The notes under the pieces: generated by a model
What the model saw: only the letters and a program-made list of their open reading frames with translations
The model's database searches: none
Told to the model about the DNA's origin: nothing
Source: Emydura subglobosa
Taxonomy: Eukaryota; Chordata; Testudines; Chelidae
Reading direction: 5' to 3'
NCBI GenBank assembly: GCA_007922225.1
Contig: ML679959.1
Span: 29,182,540-29,246,539 of the forward strand
Length of the DNA stretch: 64,000 bases
Made by a program: the position numbers and the translations under genes
Shown here: positions 34,831 through 45,886 of the stretch, piece after piece
How positions within the stretch are numbered: position 1 is the stretch's first letter
Layout of the letters: the number at the start of each line of letters is the position of its first letter

Positions 34831-35921
34831 TAGTGATAACACAGAGACACAAGGCCTCTGAGCAGATAGCCCTGGTCTGCTGCTAATCCTTCAGAATCTG
34901 GGGGGCCCTGTGCTCTGTTCCACTGGAACAATGTGAGGGAACACACACCACAAAGCAAACCTTGCTGCCGTTTTCTTCCTCTGCACGCATGGTTTTGCAG
35001 GCCAGAGGGAGTATTGTATGCCCCAATTGCCTTTTCGAGAACACAAATGGTCCATACGTTATCTAACTCTGTGAATGGTCCCAAGGCTCCAGCTCAAAGA
35101 GACTCCTCACATGAGTTAAGTGTGTGTGTCTTTGCAGATTGGGAGCCTTATTTAGCAGATAATCATGGCACATGCTAGCAACTGACACAAAGTGATCACA
35201 GAGGTATTTCTCTGACATTTTCTGTAAATTACCCTCCTCTTCTGCAATTTTTTCCAATCTAACTGTCAAGAACTCCGTGTTTTCAACTAAGTATTAAAGT
35301 CTTGTTTAAAAAAATAATGACATTATCGCCCTGCATTTCTACAGCCCCTTTCCTTTTCAGAGATCCAAAAAACACTTTAGAGATGAATGCGTGTCTGTTA
35401 ATCTATTCTTATTTAATTTATGTAATACATCTAGCGAGCTAACGAATCCCAGGTTCACACATAGAACAGTTTACTTCAGAAAGTTCAGACATATTCTGTA
35501 TCCATTTGAAATTGGAATAATTTTAGGAGCTTTTCTCCTGGCACCTGCATTCTGGGAAGTGCCTAGCAAATTGTGGGCAAAACCATAAAGAAATAATAGC
35601 ATAGAAATACGTGTTGATCAGGGGTAGCTAGGTCCTTTATCCTTTGTACATATCTCCTGGAAAATGTAGCTGTCGGCATCACAGCACATCGTTTAGCACC
35701 AGGATGGGGCATTAATTCTGTGATGACTTAGCAGGCAGGGCAGGATCTAGTCAGCTACCCACCCCCTACATTCAGCAGCCTGGCTTTTCTTTCCCATCCC
35801 ATCCCATAGAGCAAGCCTGACCTTGTTTAGCGCAGGAGCTCTGGCAGCGTCGCAGCTCGAGGTGGTGGGGGTGTTGGCTAGTGAGCTAGAGAGAGGAGAT
35901 TTGTTTTTAAAGACACGGGTA
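34831..35921. other. Unique DNA, no gene seen
   Basis: No supported gene. 35325-35390 may be a MIR-related edge (TTTCTACAGCCCCTTTCC). Confidence 0.45.
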
Positions 35922-36905
35922 GAACCATAGGGTTAAAAGGGGCCGCAAGGGTCATCTGTGCAGGATTTGTTGTTGTGACTAAACCGTCCAGGACAGGTGG
36001 CTATCCAGCCTCCTTTTGAAAACCTCCAATGAAGGAGCTTTACACTGCCTCCCTAGGGATCTGTTCCACTGTCCGACTGGTCTTACAGTTCAGAGGTTTC
36101 TCCTGAGATTTAATCTAAATCTGCTCAGCCGTAGTTTGAACCCATGGCCTCTAGTCCTGCCTCTGTGGCAAGAGAGAACAACTTTTCTCCATCTTTTTTA
36201 TGGCAGCCTTTCGAGTATCTGAAGACTGCTATCACGTTCCCCGTAATCTCTTCTTTTCCAGACTGAACATACCCAGTTCCTTCAGCCTTTGCTCATATGG
36301 CTTCCATTCTGTCCCTTTAATCATCTTTGTCATTTGCCTCTGGGTCCTTTCCAGTTTCTCTACATCCTTACTATACATTGGTGACGAAAATTGGACCACA
36401 GTGCTCCAGCTGAGGCCTAACCAGCGCCGAGCAGAGCGGTACTATCACCTCCTGGGACTTGCATGCTATGCCTCCGTTAATAAATCCAAAATTGCATTTG
36501 CTTTTTTTGCAACAGCATCGCATTGCTGACTCATGTCGAGGTTGTGATCCACCACGACGCCCAGATCCTTCTCAGCAGTGCTGCTGCCAAGCCAGTTATC
36601 CCCCATTTTTTATTTGCACGTTTGGTTTTTTTTCCCCGAAGTGAAGCATCTTGCATTTGTCCTTGTTGATTTTCATTTTGTGATCTATAGCCCAGTTCTC
36701 CAATTTATCAAGATCCCTCTGAATTTTAGCTCAGTCCTTCAAAGTGTTGCAACTCCCCCAGCTTTGTTTCATCTGCAAACTTGATTAGTATGCTTTGTGA
36801 ACCTACATCCAGGTCATTAATAAAGGTGTGAAACAACACCAGACCCAGAAGAGCTCCCTCTGGAACCCCACTTGAGACCTCCCTCCAATCCAACACATAC
36901 AAAAG
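35922..36905 (-). mobile_element. CR1 LINE, 3' kilobase (5'-truncated)
   Basis: The element reads on the minus strand. Its 3' end is at the low-coordinate side (AACCATAGGGTTAAAAGGGG) and it runs into RT coding at the high side. Translation of the complement gives FINDLDVG and KFADETKL near 36770, followed in other frames by the linker and C-terminal segments in CR1 order. Several frameshifts break it. It is an independent insertion from the 55.6 kb copy and clearly more diverged. Confidence 0.95.
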
Positions 36906-36911
36906 ACTCAC
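36726..36911 (-). pseudogene. CR1 ORF2 reverse transcriptase remnant (palm, altered catalytic box)
   Basis: A 61-codon open remnant covers the RT palm: a SSGVPEGALLG-type segment (family norm SGVPQGS), FINDLD, then KFADETKL. CR1 reverse transcriptases carry F/YADD, whose two aspartates bind the catalytic metals. Here the second Asp codon is Glu (36768-36770). Downstream frames are broken, so the copy could not act even apart from this change. Confidence 0.85.
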
Positions 36912-37774
36912 AAAGCCTTCTTTTTATTACTGTACTTTCTGGATCAAATCCATCCCCTCATCTGTTGGTGGAAAAAACAGTGTGTTTGTGCTTCGCATAG
37001 AGGTGGCTGGATAGGTGGACAGCATGGAGTTTTCTGTAGTGGGCACAAAATGGTAGGGATCCCACATAAACCCTCCTGGCCTCCCCCTGTGGGGTATGGG
37101 TGTGGCATGGCCCACGGTGTTTATGCCATCAGGCTGAAGTAGTGTCCACAGAGCACAAGGCAGTCTCTTGGAAAGGATTCTGCGCCTTCCCCATGGCTCA
37201 TTTGATCAGACCAGGTGCTGGGCAAGTGAATTTACAAATTTGCAGCATGTGCCAATGGACACTGCTAATGCTAAGACCTCCGGCAAAGAGCTTTCCGTGC
37301 TCCGTGCTTCTGGGTCATTTTTAGGAGTTTGGACATTGTCTGGCTGCTGGGCTTAACCGCTGCTGCTGTAAGTCTGTTAAATTCATTCGCATGTTCCAAA
37401 ATGCAAGGTCAAGGAAGCTCGAATGTAACGTTCTTCTCAGCTGTGTGTCTGAGAACAGAAAATATCTGTGTATTGAGTAAGGGCTGCTCCCCGCCAAAGT
37501 GCGAGCTCGTCTTTCCTTCTTTGGACAGCTGGGCAGCTGCTCAGCAGATGTTTATGACTTAAGCCTGTCAGCTGTAATGATCTGATGCTTCGAATCTCCC
37601 TTGATCTGGTGAGGAAGTTTAATATCCCTTGGTGAGATGGTGTCAGGCTGCTCCCGCTAGCTCAGGGGATATCAGATGTGTTGTGAAACCTAAAGATGCA
37701 GCGATGTAACTCCCAGCTTTTCAACCGGCTTTTTCTAGTTGTTAACGTGCGTGTGCAAAGATGTAGCTATGATG
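36906..37774. other. Unique DNA, no gene seen
   Basis: Spacer between the CR1 and the Tx1-like LINE. Overlapping short frames are not exon-like. Confidence 0.5.
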
Positions 37775-39437
37775 TCATTGTGATGGGGGGGCTACCGGAG
37801 AGGGCGACTGGTTGAATTCCGGAGGGGGTGCTAAAGGCTGCTGAAGGCCTCTCCCCCAACCTAAGGGGAGGAGCCACTGGGCCCGGGACCCAACTGATTT
37901 CAGGGGACAACTAATGAAAAAAATAGGAAAGGGTGTGAGGGTCAAAGGGGGGGAACCGGAAGGGGAAACTGAGCAGAGAGCCCCTGACAGCACCCACTGC
38001 TCCCGAAAAATGTCTAGGGAGCCAGCGGACGCAGCCCAGAGGAACTCTGCCCAGATACATGAACGGACGGAGGAACGGAAATAGGCCCCACAGTCGCAGA
38101 GCGCCCCCTCAGCCAACCTCCTCTCCCTGGTCTTGTAGAGGGCCACTCTGGCCAGCGCTCGGAGGAGGTTGATGAGGCGGTCCCGTAACTTTGTGAGGCC
38201 TCAGATGGGGCGTGCGTAGAGGAGCAGGTGTGGGGAAAAGTGCAGCCAGAACCTCAGCAGAGCCGGAAGAGGGGCTGCAGCCCGGCACACTCTAGGTACA
38301 CGTACTCCAGGGTCTCCCTCACGCCGCAGAAGGGGCAGGTCTCGGGGCGAGGGGTGAACCGCACCAAGTACATGCCTTTGCTCACAGCTCCGTGAAGGAG
38401 CCACCAACTGATGTCCCCGGCGGGCCGTGGGATCAGGGTGGAATAGAGACTGGCCCCTGGGGCACCTCATCCTCTGCAGGTGGTAGCAGGTCCCGCCATT
38501 TGGTGTCTGGGCGGGACACGAGGGTGAGGAAATGAAGCGTGTGGAGCACGAGCGTGTAGAGATGGTCTCTGGGCGCGGTTTGGAAATGGACCGGCTGCAG
38601 GTCTATCAGCTGGCTCGGTGCGTGGGAAGAGGGTGGCCGGGGAGACATGTAGGGTCGGGGCCCAATGAAAAGCTCCAGGAGGCTGGGACTGAAGGGAGTG
38701 GGCAGGGAGCACCCTCTCACAGGATCCGCTCAAGGTAGGCTCGAGCAGTGGGGGGCAAGGCTGCCCTCACCTCCTGGAGTATGCGCCGGAGGGTTTGAAG
38801 GATGGACAGCCCCATGCACCGAGCCAGCGCCTGGGGATCCACCCAGTTCCCCTGGTTGTGGTCCAGAAAATCTCCGATCCTGATGACTCCTGCCAGGACC
38901 AGTCTCCGTCACACCAAGGGGGTCTCCGCCACCTGCACGCGGAGTTGGGAGTTGTGTGGCAGGGGCTTCGCGAGGAGATCCACCCCCTCAGTAGCCGCAA
39001 GGGGCCTGGAGACAGAGACCAGCTGCCAGGCCCGGAGGAGGTCCTGGTAGAAGATCGGCAGCTCAGAGAGGTCTCGCGGAAAACCTCTAGGATGGAGATA
39101 AAGGAGCTGCCGGTCGTATCGGAGCCCTCGGAGGCGGCGGAGGAAGGCGTGTGGCAGGCGGCTCCACGCCGACTACCTGCACCATAAAGCAGTCTCTGCA
39201 GGACCTGGGGGCAGAAGGTGTGGAGGCAGCGCAGGCCCTGCCCTCCTTGCTCCAGGGGGAGACTCAGGATCCCTGCAGAGACCCAGTGCAAGCCTGGCCA
39301 AAAGAACTCCAGTATTGATCGCTGGAGGTGGACCAGGAACCTCGGGGTCGGGACCAGGGTGTTGAGCCGGTGCCAGCGCATGGACAGGACCAGCTGGTTG
39401 AGCACCAGTGCCCTCCCCCGAAGGGAGTCTTGGGGTA
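37775..39437 (-). mobile_element. L1/Tx1-like LINE, 3' half
   Basis: GC-rich block, far richer than its flanks, reading on the minus strand. Frames shift, but translated segments follow the order of ORF2 downstream of the RT: LRGRALVLNQLVLSM near 39420, LEFFWPGLHW near 39310, a QGLRCLHTF/LQRLLYGAG stretch near 39200, then TKWRDLLPP near 38510 and a cysteine-rich TCPFCGVRETLE near 38330. It ends with ALYKTRERRLAEGALCDCG near 38130. The domain order after the palm, and the C-terminal CPFCG module (zf-RVT type), identify the L1/Tx1 group rather than CR1. The 3' end is close to 37775. Confidence 0.85.
38201..38470 (-). pseudogene. Tx1-like ORF2 C-terminal zinc-binding (zf-RVT) remnant
   Basis: The complement around 38310-38450 reads GDISWWLLHGAVSKGMYLV, FTPRPETCPFCGVRETLE, then YVYLECAGLQPLF in the frame beginning before 38450. 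Cys-Pro-Phe-Cys followed by a Glu-Cys motif is the zinc-binding C-terminal module of L1/Tx1-group RTs. In the frame that is open for 89 codons the peptide is shifted by one base, so the recognizable peptide spans a frameshift. Confidence 0.75.
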
Positions 39438-39444
39438 GTGGCAA
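38767..39444 (-). pseudogene. Tx1-like ORF2 post-RT region remnant, 225 codons
   Basis: The N-terminal 75 codons match the post-palm thumb-like region of Tx1-type ORF2 (LRGRALVLNQLVLSM, LEFFWPGLHWVSAG, LPLEQGGQGL). After about residue 80 the frame slips and the peptide becomes Ser/Arg-rich nonsense, while the family-like peptide continues in another phase. The upstream end is cut by the 39438-39897 insert. Confidence 0.8.
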
Positions 39445-39897
39445 GCAATATTATGATCATGGGAATATTGGCCACGTTTTTTACATACCACTCTGACAGC
39501 CGTACTTTGATGGACTACATTTATATCTTTAGCCCATTTGCCGAAGGTTGATAAAACCTGAGTACAGGTTGGACAGTCAAAACAATCTACTTGAACCCTC
39601 CTTTCATGAACCGCCATCTTTCTGTCTAGTTGGTGTATTAAGATCAGTATGTAAAATGTTATCACAAAACCCAGTTTCCACAAAATCAGTATGTAAAATA
39701 ACATTAGAACTACTGGATTCAACAAAATACGGTGCTTTAAAAGAATTTACATATTTATCATAAAAACTAGACTGAAAATCGTCCCCATCTAAATAACGGA
39801 ATAAGTTATCAGTAAAAACCATCGGTAAAAATGTCAGTTCTGGCCACTAAGGCATGGAATAGAACAGCATGGACCGTCACTAAGCCAAGTCCTGTCC
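39438..39897 (-). mobile_element. Foreign AT-rich coding insert in the LINE (zinc-finger-like, possibly N-terminus of another non-LTR element)
   Basis: A sharply AT-richer segment sits between RVSERLRRWTG and LRGRALVLNQ of the LINE, in the same coding direction. It holds two overlapping frames. One (39822-39604) encodes an acidic/aromatic peptide with MVFTDNLFRYLDGDDFQSS. The other (39615 downward) encodes CFDCPTC, then VVHQS, VVCKKRGQYS and ACHYPK. Spaced Cys/His pairs look like degenerate C2HC/C2H2 fingers, as at the N-terminus of R2/NeSL/Utopia-type non-LTR elements. That assignment is my inference from pattern memory. A single-base frame change links the two frames. A shared word, CCACTACCCCAAG, lies at the low-coordinate junction. 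Confidence 0.5.
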
Positions 39898-41335
39898 ACC
39901 TCCGCAGCCGCTCAGACACCCTGCCCTCTAAATCGTGCCAGTTCTCCACCGGAGAGGGATGGGTGGTGGAAAGGAAAACGCCCAGATACAGCAGCGGACC
40001 CGCGCTCCACCAGATGGCTTGAAGCACGGGTGGGAGGGAGCTCGCCCGCCCCCCCGACCTCTACCATCAGGCCAGAGCTCTTGACCCAGTTCTCCCGGGC
40101 AGAGTTGGTCGCCAAGCCCTAAGGCAATCCTCACCCTAAGCTGACCGGGTTGGTCAGGGTCCAGTTGAGCCTGATCAGGCACTCCGCAGAGGCATACAAC
40201 GCCTGGAGAAAGCACACGAAGCCGAATGCCTGCAAGGTGCCCAGGAGATACCTGTGGTCCATCCCATCGAACGCTTTCTCCTGGTCCAGGGCCAGGAGGC
40301 AGAACGACAGACCATCCCTACACCCGAGCTCCAGGAGGTCCAGGACCAGACAGAGGTTGTTGAAGATGATACGGCCCGGGATGGTGTAGGTCTGGTCGGG
40401 ATGGACCATGCCCTGCAGCACGGACCCCAGCCTCAGCAAGATGGCCTTGGCCACGATTTTATAGTCCATGCTGAGGGGCAAGATGGGACACCAGTTCCGA
40501 AGGTCGCAGAGGTCCCCCTTCTTGGGCAGCAGGGCAAGCGCTGCTCGCCTGCACGAGAGGGGGAGCACTCCGCTGCCCACGGACACGGCCCAGACGATGG
40601 CGAGGTCCGGGCCGAGGACGTCCCAGAGCACGAGGTAGAACTGCACGGTCATCCCGTCCATGCCCGGAGATTTATTCGTGGGCAGGAGGCGGAGGGCTTC
40701 CGAGAACTCGGCCAGAGGGAGAGGTAGCTCCAGCCGGTCCCGGTCGCCTGCGCTGACCGTGGGGAGTTCGTTCCAGAGCACCCTGCAGGTGGCATCTTCG
40801 GTCATATCCGGGGAGAAGAGGCTAGTGTAGAGGCCCTGGCCCTTCCACACATCTCCACCAGATCCGTGAGGGGGGCGCCGCGGGAAGAAGCGGGAGCCGC
40901 GATCCATCTCCTAAAGGAGACAGGTGCGGGATCGAACGAAGGTGCCCTGAGCCCGAAGGTCTTCGAGGACCTGGAGATCCTCCCGCTTCTCCCAGCACAC
41001 TCTGCAGAGGGATGGATCCTCCGGGCCCGAGTTCGGGACATACACATTGACATTGCCCACACTAGGCTGCAGGCAGGGGAGAAGGGTGCCGACAAGGAAG
41101 GGGAGCAGGGGCTTTATTCGGGGTGGGTGCGCGGGGTGCCAGCTCCTCCGGCTGCACTGGGGAAGGAGGCGGGGTTACAAGAGCATCAGGAGGTGCAGTG
41201 AGCAGGGGGCTGAGGTGGAGCAGGGAAACCGAACAAACCCTAAAGGAATCCAAGGGAAAAATAGGAGTGGGGGGACAAAGTGGGCAGCAAGGGGTGGGCG
41301 GGGCAGGTTGTGAGGAGAAAGGGGGGGATAACCTG
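39898..41335 (-). mobile_element. L1/Tx1-like LINE, 5' part with RT (5'-truncated, internally deleted)
   Basis: Continuation of the GC-rich LINE on the minus strand. From high to low coordinate: a Pro/Ala-rich stretch (41253-41062), CRVCWEKREDLQVLEDL near 41000, the RT fingers and palm start (40907-40131), then a direct jump to NWVKSSGLMVEVGGA near 40090 and LYLGVFLSTTHPSP near 39970. The apurinic-type endonuclease domain expected upstream is missing, so the copy is 5'-truncated. Confidence 0.85.
40131..40907 (-). pseudogene. Tx1-like LINE reverse transcriptase remnant, 258 codons
   Basis: This is the longest coding remnant in the window. From the start: RGSRFFPRR, LPLAEFSEALRLLPTNKSPG (RT block 1, near residue 80), ALALLPKKGDLCDLRNWCPI and DYKIVAKAILLRL (blocks 2-3), then LALDQEKAFDGMDHRYLLG near residue 215, which holds the first catalytic Asp (block A). 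After LNWTLTNPVSLG the frame stops. The next block, containing the Y/FADD box, is absent from the sequence rather than merely mutated: the text passes to the NWVKSSGL block within about a dozen codons. It can be read as a formerly active RT that is now catalytically dead. Confidence 0.9.
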
Positions 41336-41344
41336 TGATTTTAA

Positions 41345-41485
41345 AATTGCCAGCAATCCACCACCACCTTTGGAAAATTGTTCTGGTGGGTAGTTACCCT
41401 CGCTGTTAAGAAGGTACACCCTATTTCCAGTCTGAATTTGTCTAGCTTCAACTTTCAGCCATTGGATCTTGCAATCCCTTTGCCT
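41345..41485 (-). mobile_element. CR1/L3-like LINE fragment abutting the Tx1-like LINE
   Basis: CCACCACCTTTGGAAAATTG, GTAGTTACCCTCGCTGTTAA, CAGTCTGAATTTGTCTAGC and CAACTTTCAGCCATTGGATC match the L3-like region seen also at 58.93-59.02 kb, in minus orientation. It begins within about 15 bp of the 5' end of the Tx1-like LINE. Confidence 0.7.
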
Positions 41486-41959
41486 GCAAGTCCTGAGCTG
41501 ACTTGGCTTGTGCGTTCTGGCACAAGTCCGGCCAGCGTGTGCTGGCTGTGGTTAGTAATGGGGTTTTGACAGCCGAGTGGCTCTCATGAATAAATTTGTG
41601 TCTCTGACGTGTACGAATGAAAGAGCTTTCCTGTGGGATAACTGCCCAGGGATCGACGGAACTGTTTGTTGCGGCTTGTTCATAGCTCTGGTAATTCACA
41701 GAGTGCCATGGTGCATTCCTTCTTCAGCAGATGTTGGCGGGAGAGGCTTAACCTGTAGTCGGTGGCCCCCGTTTCATCGTCCCCCCACCCCCGTACACTT
41801 TAGCAATCCTGACAGTTGATTAATGCCTCGGCTGTGAAGTGACAACTCAGTTTCACACCTTCATCCATCATCCCTGGACTGTTTCCTAAGGGCTTCGAGA
41901 CCCTAACAAACTGTCACATAACTGAGTGGGGACTTGCCATTCCTCCAGGTATCCGTCTG
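41486..41959. other. Unique DNA
   Basis: Nothing supported. Confidence 0.5.
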
Positions 41960-42240
41960 AAAAAGCGTCCTGCTTTTTAAACGAAAAGTTTCTGGTTTTC
42001 AGCTTGAAAGGACTTTTAAGTTAATTTTAGTTAATTTATAGTAAAAAAAAGGAAAAAAGTAAAGGTCAAAATCAAAACATTTGGAAATTATTGAAATGAA
42101 ACATTTCAATTGACTCAGACTTTTTTTTTTCCCCCCTTCCAGATTTTGATTTGCAAAACTAGTTGAGATTCTGATTTTATTTTTCCTTCCCAGTTTAGGA
42201 CAGGAAACGTTTCAGAACCGTTTCCCACCACGCTCTACTC
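41960..42240. repeat. A/T-rich GAAA/TTTTC dispersed repeat
   Basis: AAACGAAAAGTTTCTGG, GGTCAAAATCAAAACATTTGG, ATTGAAATGAAACATTTC, a T-run then CCAGATTTTGATTTGCAAAA. The word set is the same as at 14.3 and 56.8 kb, with repeated GAAACATTTC. Confidence 0.45.
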
Positions 42241-45200
42241 AGACTTTTTTTAGTCAGTGTCACCTTGTGATTTCACATGGAATTACTCTTCCCTGTGTTA
42301 TAACATAAAGGCAGACTAAATCAAAGTGAGAGCTCCTCCCCCCCACCCAAAGAAGAAGAAAGAAAGAGCATCTTGGCCCCCAGCCTGCATGACACAGAGA
42401 AAGAGGTTCCAGCAACACATCTCCCAGCAGGGCTGAGTCTCCACCTCTGTTGTGTTTTTAGAGGGGACTAGTACAACAGCAACCGATCCCTGAGCTAAAT
42501 GCCACGTTGCCATGGGGGTTTTCTGAAGAGCTCAGACAAACACGACACAGGGCGATACCGTATGTTAGCACTGATGGGGAGGGTACTTCACAGGGGGTGG
42601 CAGGCGATGAGCACCTCACTACCGAACATGAGGTGCTTTTCCGGGGAGGGAGAGCGCTCGGTTCCATTGCAGCCCTTCATTGTGAGTGGTGTGTGAAGGG
42701 AGCTAGACGGATATCCGGTAACACACGCAGAAGATCCTGTATCCACACATGTGGCAAGTGGGGGAGGAACTCAAGGCCTTGAAGGTGGAGAATGTGTGTG
42801 TGAACAAAAGCGGTACCTGAAATCCTCCTGGCAGACCGGTGCGCTAAGGAATGGCGTGGCCCTGGTTGAAGAATTCAGAATCTCTTCATGCAAACCTGTC
42901 TTCTGGGCCCGTGCAGTCCTGGGTTGAATCTGGCAATTGATCCCGTGCTGCTGCGCCTGCTGTTTGCTGACTCGATGAAACTTATGGATGTGTGGGGGAT
43001 TTTTTTTCAACCCTAGAGCGGCCCATCGAGCCTCGTCCGAGGCAGACTGAAGGAAAGGGGCTGTGTGTAGAACAGAACACTCGCTGATGTTTCTTCAAGC
43101 AGGGTTTTAAACCTGGTCTGGGAAACTGGCAGCCAGTTTTTCTCTCCTTTCCCTCTCCCCAGCTTTGTGACTGTGCCTATCGCCCACGGGTGCTCTGACA
43201 GTGGGACGCTGAACAAGCCAGCCGGCTACTTCCGACCTGCCTCGGTGTTTGCTAATGTCACTCTGGGAACGTGGTGCTTCTCCAGCAGACAAGGCAAGCC
43301 CCCTGATGGCTTCCTGGAGTGGGGCTGGATAAACCAGCTAGACAAGTATGTGGCCTAGGGGGATCTCGGCGGCTGTGTGGCATTCTTCTCTCTCCAGGGT
43401 TTGCCCAACCGCTTCACTGAAGACCATTACAAAGGATCACTTGTGTGTGGCAGGGGCTTGGAGATTTTGCGCCTTGTGGGTTAACTTTCCCACTGCTGCC
43501 CTGACATCCAGCCAACGTACAAACACCTCAGTTCATCATGGGCTGGGGGGGGGTCTCCTGTGAGGAAGACACTGTCCAGTTAAAGTCCATTTCTGGCTGC
43601 CTGGGGAAGGTTAACGCTTCCACCAGGGCGTGACTGATTTACTTTGTTTAATTCCATGCTGTAAAAACCCTAGAATGAGCAACCTGGCCAAATCCCATCA
43701 GCTTCTCCAGATGGTGCCTGGCTTTCTAGCACCAGGGACCATCCTTGGCCAGCAGAAAGGGCTACAGCAAGATGTGTTAGTGCCTTGCCCTTCCCCTTCA
43801 AAGCTCACTCAGGCTCCTTTGACCGTGATATAGACTCTGTCCAGCGAGACAGCTTTCCTCCTCCCCTGCAGCGCGTCCAGACATATATGGCTATTGGGGC
43901 AGGCCGGCCCTGTGCTTCTAGTGGAGGGGAGTGAATGTTAAGCCTCTTCAGAGTTCTGGGGTCTAAAATCCAAGAATCCTGGAAATAAAATGTAAGACTT
44001 GGCACCCCTGGAGCTGAATGTTAAGCCCAGAGAGTGAGGAAGCAGCAGCCGACTGCTTTCTCCTGGCCAGAAGCGCACACAAGGGCTGAGAAATGAAATG
44101 TCAGTTATAGTCCTCTCCCTGTGAAATATTAATGTTTGGGGGTGAGTTGGTGGGGGAGGGGCATAAACATGGTCCATCCCCTGCCCCCTCTCCAGCCGAG
44201 AAATCCTGCCAAACAGAAGGGGACAATCCCATGCAATTGGGTGGATTGATAGCATTTCACAGAAAGAGAGCGAGATCTAGATAGCGAGAGATGACTGCAG
44301 ATAAATAAGAAAGTTAAAATGAAGTGTCTCTTCTAGGGTTGTTAGGGCAACAGCTCAGATTTGCTGCCAAAAATTTCCTTCCTCCCTGATCCACCCTTGT
44401 ACTTGCAGAGGGAGTCAAATCGTAGAGAGAGAGGGATGCAGAGCAAGTGGAAATATTGCACGACAAATGACCTGATTCGTGCATGCGTGTGGACGCTCAC
44501 GTGCGTTGTCTCTCTCCAGCTCGCCTGCCAGACGCGCCTGCACTATCCACTTGTTGCAATTCGCTGCCTCTTGCAGCTTGCCAGGACCAGCAAAGTCATT
44601 CAGAGCATCCCAGGTTGAGCCCTTTCCCGGATGTTGGTTCCTCCTTCCTTCTCAGCCGCTGCAAAAGGAACTGACGCCGGCCACCAGCCCCTCTCCCAGG
44701 TGTTTACAGGCAGAGCTGTACTGACTGCCATGGAGCAAGCGAGACTGATTTGTATCTGCCCCTCTGAATCACCCTGCCGGGGAGGAAGCTGCTGCGCTTT
44801 CCCAGTCAGGCAAAGCAGCTTCCCACAGAAAGGCAACCACTCCCTTTTTCATTCAGGGACAGCTTTCCCAGAGACCCTGCACCCTTCTTTCCACATCTCC
44901 AGACCACCTGTTAGGAAACGGGGAGCACGTGTGACACTGAGTCAGTGGGGGTCAAACAGCCAGCTGGCCGAGTGACTCAAAATCAACCTCCAAGGACGTA
45001 TTAGAGAAGCATTGACGCGGTAAACAGGGCCGTTTCCTGTAGATCCTTACCAAAGCCATGTTAAGTGAACCTGCCTTGTCAGAGAATTAGAACGGGTACT
45101 AAGTGCATTTGCGTTTGCTAATCTTCTAACAAGATAGAGGTGATGTGATCTGATTTGCTTGTAGATGCTACTCTTCTGTTCCTACCTGTAATGTCTGCGG

Positions 45201-45886
45201 CTATAGTCTATGATTCTGAGATCAAAAAGGAATATTAACGTTTAGCTGAAACTGGGGTGTAATAATATCATTGTCTATATTTCTCTTTGAAGTTTGTAGG
45301 AAACTATGAACTGCTTGAAGGGTTCATGACCTCGTGCTAATGAATGCAGCTAGTTACTGGTTGTGCATAGGAAATAGAGATTTACTTCCAAGCAACAATG
45401 TATATGACCTATTCTTCAGCCAAGAAATGCCTGCTGTGTTGTCTGCTGTGAAGAGGATATCGTCACCTGCTAGAGAACTATAAAGGAAGTCTAGGGCCTG
45501 ATCCTTTTCATCGCAGATCTGCTTGACCTTTGTCAGGGGAAGTTTAAATTGCAAGACTGAGGTCTCCAGGTCCACCTAGAGTGTCCTGCAAATTCTCATG
45601 GAAGAATTTGAACAAACTCTATTTTCTTTTTTCAATAAATCTGAGATTAGTTAATAAGAATTGGCTGTGAGCAGGTATATGGGTAAGATCTGAAATATTC
45701 ACTGACCTGGTGGGTAATGTATCCGGTCTCTTGGAACTTTATATACGGTGAATCAGATTTTAAGTAATCCTCATCATCTTAGACCTGACTGTCTGGGTGT
45801 GAGCCGAAGGCTGGATTGTGTAAGGGGAACTGTATTTTAGCTCCTTGCAGAAGCTGTTTTGTAACTGGCTTGGTGAATCTCATTAT
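42241..45886. other. Unique DNA, one exon-like candidate, no gene proven
   Basis: 3.6 kb with no recognizable mobile element. A segment with splice-like edges lies at 43163-43345 (see findings). 44479-44975 has several overlapping open frames in GC-richer sequence, without recognizable product. There is no RNA gene or CpG-island-like promoter. Confidence 0.45.

Noticed and set aside
38795..39187. Plus-strand 130-codon frame
   Set aside because: It is the antisense shadow of the Tx1-like LINE ORF2 on the minus strand.
40254..40727. Plus-strand 157-codon frame
   Set aside because: Antisense to the LINE reverse transcriptase (40131-40907), whose minus-strand motifs are unmistakable.
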